9,536 nt of DNA from an uncultured Flammeovirgaceae bacterium (GTDB taxonomy: Bacteria; Bacteroidota; Bacteroidia; Cytophagales; Cyclobacteriaceae), in assembly GCA_937138955.1 (NCBI GenBank), contig CAKZPJ010000261.1, positions 1 through 9,536 on the forward strand, in the 5' to 3' direction. The notes under the pieces were generated by a model. The model had not been told where the DNA came from, made no database searches, and saw only the letters and a list, made by a program, of their open reading frames with translations. This document shows positions 6,478 to 9,536 of this stretch, in pieces (position 1 is the stretch's first letter; the number at the start of each line of letters is the position of its first letter). The position numbers and the translations under genes were made by a program.

Positions 6478-7680
6478 CTATTTAGGCAGCGAGAAAGTGA
6501 ATATTGTCCCCTTGCCAAGCTCAGAGTCTACGGTAATATCGCCTCCAGACTCTTCTACCAGCTTTTTCGCGTTAGCTAAACCCAGACCGACCCCGTATTC
6601 GCCGTAACGGTCTACACGGTTAAGAACAGTAAAGATTTCAAATATTCTTTCGTAGTCCAAATCGTCTATTCCTGGCCCATCGTCGGAGACAAAGAACTCG
6701 TAGAATCGCTCATCCTCACGAACCCCCACTTCTACCTGAGCAACTGCCTTATCGCTATATCGAATAGCGTTGGAAATCAGATTTAGCAGTAGTTGCAGCA
6801 CCGCACCCTTGTTAATATGAAGCTCTTCGGCTTTGAAGGAAAATTCAATAGTGTAGTCGCCGGACTTAGGGTATACTTCTACTAGTTTTTGCTGAATTTC
6901 GGCTGACGATACATTCTCCTTTTCTCTTCTTTTTACGTAATCTGTCTTAGCATTCTGTAGGATTCCATCTACCATACTACTTAACTGCGCCGTTGAATTC
7001 TCCATAGAAGAAAGGAGTTGCACGCCCGCATTATCCAGTTGTTGACTATACTCTTTTTGAAAGGTAGCGTAGCTGTTGGCAATATTTCGTAGCGGCGATT
7101 GGATGTCGCCCGCCGCTACTTCAGCAAATCCCTCCAACATCTTGTTCTTTTCCTCTAACTGCTCGTTAGCTTTACGAAGTTCGTATTTGCTCTTACGCAG
7201 TTCCAGCAACTTCATTACCTGATTTGATAAAGCTTCTAGGGCTTTCTTCTGATTTTTGGTTAATCGGCGGGGCTTTTTATCAATAACACACAAAGTCCCT
7301 AGTGGCATTCCTTCTTCAGTTACCAGTGGCACTCCCGCGTAAAATACAATATACGGATCGCCGGTTACTAACGGGTTCTCCAGAAATCGTTTATCCTTGC
7401 GGGCATCTGGCACTACAAATAGCTGATCGGGTTGTTGAATAGCGTGAGCACAAAAAGAATACTCTTTGGGTGTTTCATCAACGGGTAGCCCGTGGTGCGA
7501 CTTAAACCATTGTCGCTGATCGTCAACCAAAGAAATAAGGGAAATAGGAATATTACATACTTCAGAAGCAATGGCGGTCAGGTTGTCGTAATCACGATCG
7601 GAAAATGTGTCGAGAATGGAGTAAGAGTCTAGTGCTTTTAGGCGAAGAGTTTCGTTTGACGAATTAGGTGTAAAATCCAT
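6478..7680 (-). CDS. GAF-domain sensor histidine kinase homologue lacking the phosphoacceptor His
   Basis: In this 400-aa cytoplasmic protein without membrane segments, residues about 20-160 form a GAF domain of the kinase type: LVDDQRQWFKSHHGLP, EYSFCAHAI, VVPDARKDKRF, FYAGVPL and LGTLCVID. A coiled coil follows (about 160-186, QVMKLLELRKSKYELRKANEQLEEKNK). The dimerisation/H-box region then reads FAEVAAGDIQSPLRNI (185-200). Relatives have SHDLKSPL here, so the His is Gly191 (codon GGC). The ATP-binding domain is intact: N-box LLNLISNAIRYSD (N304), G1 DDGPGID (333-339), F-box IFEIF, and G2 GEYGVGLGLANAKKLVEESGG. No response regulator is adjacent. The protein may bind ATP but should not autophosphorylate in the usual way. 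It could be a pseudokinase, a regulator of another kinase, or use another residue. Confidence 0.93.
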   Translation of the reverse strand: MDFTPNSSNETLRLKALDSYSILDTFSDRDYDNLTAIASEVCNIPISLISLVDDQRQWFKSHHGLPVDETPKEYSFCAHAIQQPDQLFVVPDARKDKRFLENPLVTGDPYIVFYAGVPLVTEEGMPLGTLCVIDKKPRRLTKNQKKALEALSNQVMKLLELRKSKYELRKANEQLEEKNKMLEGFAEVAAGDIQSPLRNIANSYATFQKEYSQQLDNAGVQLLSSMENSTAQLSSMVDGILQNAKTDYVKRREKENVSSAEIQQKLVEVYPKSGDYTIEFSFKAEELHINKGAVLQLLLNLISNAIRYSDKAVAQVEVGVREDERFYEFFVSDDGPGIDDLDYERIFEIFTVLNRVDRYGEYGVGLGLANAKKLVEESGGDITVDSELGKGTIFTFSLPK

Positions 7681-7960
7681 ATGTTTGTAGTAGAAAAGTA
7701 AAAAATAGCCGCGTTTGCATTGTTATTATAAGCAGATTGATGGCGAATAGCAAGTATCCAACCTAATACTAATTTGATTTATTACTGACTGTTTATGCTC
7801 TATACGGTAAGCAGGGTAAATTCAACTCGGCTAAGTAAAAGCCAAGGTAAAACCCCTGCTATCGATAGTAAAGGTATCTGGCAAAATTCTTATGTTTGGT
7901 TAAACATTTAAAATTGATCTAATACTTTTTACGCGCTACTTCTAACCCCCAATTTTTACT
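7681..7960. other. Divergent intergenic region between the kinase and acyltransferase genes
   Basis: This 280-bp stretch has no credible gene. It holds the exact -7 box at 7891-7898 for the rightward gene and an AGCAGGG/CCCTGCT inverted repeat (7810-7816 and 7854-7860) around a smaller GGCT/AGCC dyad (7829-7832 and 7840-7843). GGTAA occurs three times (7806, 7815, 7846). The structure lies upstream of the promoter and so may be a regulator-binding zone. No exact promoter for the leftward kinase gene was found. Confidence 0.4.
7891..7898 (+). promoter_or_regulatory. Bacteroidota -7 box TATGTTTG
   Basis: This exact TAnnTTTG match lies 62 bp before the ATG at 7961 and gives a leader of about 55-57 nt. 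No clear -33 TTTG or TTG is present 19-21 nt upstream. Confidence 0.5.
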
Positions 7961-9160
7961 ATGCCAACCACCGCAACCACCACCCAATTCACCTTTCAAG
8001 CCGTACGCAGCGATGCTGACAAAGAAGCTTTTCGCCAACTTCCCTATCAAATTTATCGAGGTGATCCTAACTGGGTTCCCCATATTCGGCAGGAGGTAGA
8101 AGCCGTCTTTGACCCCAAGCAGAATACCTTCTTCACCCACGGGCAGGCGGAGCGTTGGATTATGCGGAACGCTTTGGGAGAGGTAGTAGGTCGGGTAGCC
8201 GCGTTTATTAATGACAGGAAGGCTAATACTTTCAATCAGCCCACTGGAGGGTTGGGCTTTTTTGAGTGTATTGACGATCAAGATGCAGCCTTCGCTTTGT
8301 TTGATCAGTGCAAAAGTTGGCTCACCGAGCGGGGTATGGAAGCGATGGACGGTCCAGTGAACTTTGGGGAGAATAACAAGTACTGGGGACTGATTACTGA
8401 AAACTACGATCTAAAACCTTACTACGGACAAAATTATAATCCCGAGTACTACGTCCGGCTGTTTGAAGCTTACGGTTTTCAGGTATACTTTAACCAGTAT
8501 ATTTTCCATAAGTTGTTTGCTACGCCTTTACCCGAACTCTTCCAACGTCGCTCTGACCGGATAAAAGCGCAACCGCAGTACGCGATCCGAACTTACGAGA
8601 AAAATCAGCCACTGAAGTACGCTCGTCACTTTATGGAAATTTACAACGATGCCTGGGAAACCCACGACAACTTCCGGGCGATGACTGAGCAGCAAGCCCT
8701 GAACTTACTAAAACAGATAAAACCAGTGGTAGATGAGCTACTACTGCATTTTGTATACTATGAGGATAGTCCCATTGCATTTATGGTGGCTTTACCCAAC
8801 ATCAATCGACTCTACGAAAAGGTAGGCGATAATATGAACCTTTGGGGCAAGCTAAAATTCTTGTTTCACCAAAAAACCACCAATGTGCGCGATTGCTACG
8901 GAGTAGCTTTCGGAGTGAAGCAAAAGTACCAAATGCGAGGCATTGAAGGGCTAATATTTGACAACTTACGGGAGGTTTGCTGGAATGAAAAAGAGCAACG
9001 CCATAAGTACGACACCTACATAGTCACTTGGGTAGGCGACTTCAATCCCAAAATGGTGAGGGTAATGGAAGCCTTAGGTTGCCAACGGGTTCGTACCATG
9101 GCAACTTACCGCAAACTGTTTGACGAAAACGCTGAGTTTGAACGCTCGCCGATTATCTAA
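7961..9160 (+). CDS. GNAT-like acyltransferase, Bacteroidota type
   Basis: This 399-aa cytoplasmic protein belongs to a long GNAT-like family common in Bacteroidota. The N-terminal block has GDPNWVPHIRQE (34-45), FDPKQNTFFTHG (50-61), VGRVAAFIND (76-85) and GGLGFFECIDD (96-106). The centre has DGPVNFGENNKYWGL (130-144). The C-terminal half has a GNAT-style acyl-CoA loop, FGVKQKYQMRGIEGLIFDNL (317-336). It is about twice the length of a single GNAT domain, which suggests two GNAT-like halves. Related proteins include acyltransferases of bacterial sphingolipid synthesis, but no sphingolipid gene is visible here, so that role is only a possibility. The ATG at 7961 is chosen because it follows the leader from the TATGTTTG box and conserved sequence begins within 10 codons. 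The gene converges with the T9SS-protein gene 20 bp downstream. Confidence 0.82.
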   Translation: MPTTATTTQFTFQAVRSDADKEAFRQLPYQIYRGDPNWVPHIRQEVEAVFDPKQNTFFTHGQAERWIMRNALGEVVGRVAAFINDRKANTFNQPTGGLGFFECIDDQDAAFALFDQCKSWLTERGMEAMDGPVNFGENNKYWGLITENYDLKPYYGQNYNPEYYVRLFEAYGFQVYFNQYIFHKLFATPLPELFQRRSDRIKAQPQYAIRTYEKNQPLKYARHFMEIYNDAWETHDNFRAMTEQQALNLLKQIKPVVDELLLHFVYYEDSPIAFMVALPNINRLYEKVGDNMNLWGKLKFLFHQKTTNVRDCYGVAFGVKQKYQMRGIEGLIFDNLREVCWNEKEQRHKYDTYIVTWVGDFNPKMVRVMEALGCQRVRTMATYRKLFDENAEFERSPII

Positions 9161-9180
9161 CGATCAGAGAGAACACGAGC

Positions 9181-9536
9181 CTATTGATCGGTTTTAATAG
9201 CTACCTTTTCCTGATATACCTCCCCTTGGTAGTGAATGTGCAGTACGTAGATACCGGGCTTTAAATGATCTACCATGAAGCGATTAGTTTTCTTCTTATT
9301 CTGCACGGTCTTCAATTTTGCATTTTGTGGGTTGTATAGTTCTAGCTTCACCTGATCTTTTAACTTTCCCTCAGTATTTGAACTATGAGCACGGGTATTT
9401 AGCTCAGGCGATGCATTTTCGATATGAGCCACATCAAAGTACTGATCGGTTGGGTTGGGATAAATAGCAAAATTACTATTTCCACTTCCACAGTTTAGAG
9501 ACACTAGCTTGTCCCGATAGCCACTACGGTTGCAGC
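9181..9536 (-). CDS. C-terminus of a T9SS-secreted protein (5' end outside window)
   Basis: The reading frame is open from the right edge of the window to a TAG at 9181-9183 (complement). The visible part, over 115 residues, ends in a type A type IX secretion sorting domain. It opens with FAIYPNPTDQYFDV (YPNPTDQ at 9442-9462) and closes with LKPGIYVLHIHYQGEVYQEKVAIK. Such domains direct export across the outer membrane by the PorU sortase/T9SS and are then removed. An extra segment of about 20 residues (ENASPELNTRAHSSNTEGKL) lies between the first strand and VKLELYNPQ, longer than usual. The passenger domain and its function are outside the window; only CNRSGYRDKLVSLNCG of it is seen. A GTG at 9502-9504 should not be taken as the start, because the frame continues upstream. 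Confidence 0.88.
   Translation of the reverse strand, partial: CNRSGYRDKLVSLNCGSGNSNFAIYPNPTDQYFDVAHIENASPELNTRAHSSNTEGKLKDQVKLELYNPQNAKLKTVQNKKKTNRFMVDHLKPGIYVLHIHYQGEVYQEKVAIKTDQ

Noticed and set aside
6444..6480. Small inverted repeats at the kinase stop codon (GAGAT/ATCTC and TAGCAT/ATGCTA) as a terminator
   Set aside because: Stems are short and broken, and there is no T-tract on the minus strand after them.
7919..8281. 120-codon minus-strand open frame opposite the acyltransferase start
   Set aside because: The plus strand carries conserved GNAT-family blocks over the same bases.
9161..9190. CGATCA/TGATCG inverted repeat between the convergent acyltransferase and T9SS genes as a bidirectional terminator
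   Set aside because: Only a 6-bp stem with an 18-nt loop and no flanking T-runs.
1..9536. CRISPR array, tRNA, rRNA, transposase, phage genes or a defence island
   Set aside because: No spaced direct repeats, RNA-gene signatures or marker proteins of these were found.

Overview
The window looks like chromosomal DNA of a Bacteroidota bacterium, most likely a marine or environmental member of the Cytophagales. Three things support this. There is a type IX secretion C-terminal sorting domain at the right edge. Three sites match the Bacteroidota -7 promoter consensus TAnnTTTG exactly, upstream of genes on both strands. Several proteins have a typical Bacteroidota form: a split HipA kinase C-terminal domain, a DUF6503-like exported protein, a GAF sensor kinase of the FKSHHGL/SFCAHAI type, and a PadR gene paired with a membrane protein. 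The species cannot be named from the sequence.

Left part (1-814). The window opens inside the C-terminal domain of a HipA-type kinase toxin gene. It is broken twice, by an in-frame TGA at 168-170 and by a frameshift at the A8 run near 302-309, so it is a decaying pseudogene. A short intergenic segment (about 722-790) follows. It carries a compact bulged hairpin, ends in GTTAAGC, and resembles an integron attC-like element.

Middle part (815-5297). A secreted Asp-box protein of the sialidase superfamily with a LamG-like C-terminal domain (+) converges on a putative outer-membrane beta-barrel gene (-). Upstream of the barrel gene, on the same strand and 56 bp away, is a Crp/Fnr-family regulator, so the two may be cotranscribed. 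A 258-bp divergent region with several dyads separates the regulator from an exported DUF6503-like protein (+).

Right-middle part (5307-7680, all on the - strand). A PadR regulator and a four-helix membrane protein with an N-terminal HAAS-like domain overlap by 28 nt. They lie behind a clear promoter/operator: a perfect 19-bp inverted repeat whose 11-nt loop carries the -7 box TATGTTTG, with a TTTG -33 box exactly 20 nt upstream. Upstream of these lies a GAF sensor-kinase homologue. Its ATPase boxes are intact, but glycine stands where the phosphoacceptor histidine should be.

Right part (7961-9536). A GNAT-like acyltransferase gene (+), with its own TATGTTTG box, converges on the 3' end of a gene for a T9SS-secreted protein that runs off the window.

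The window is a set of small independent transcription units, not one large system. The best-supported unusual items are the PadR promoter/operator architecture, the H-box-less kinase, the twice-broken hipA and the attC-like element beside it.
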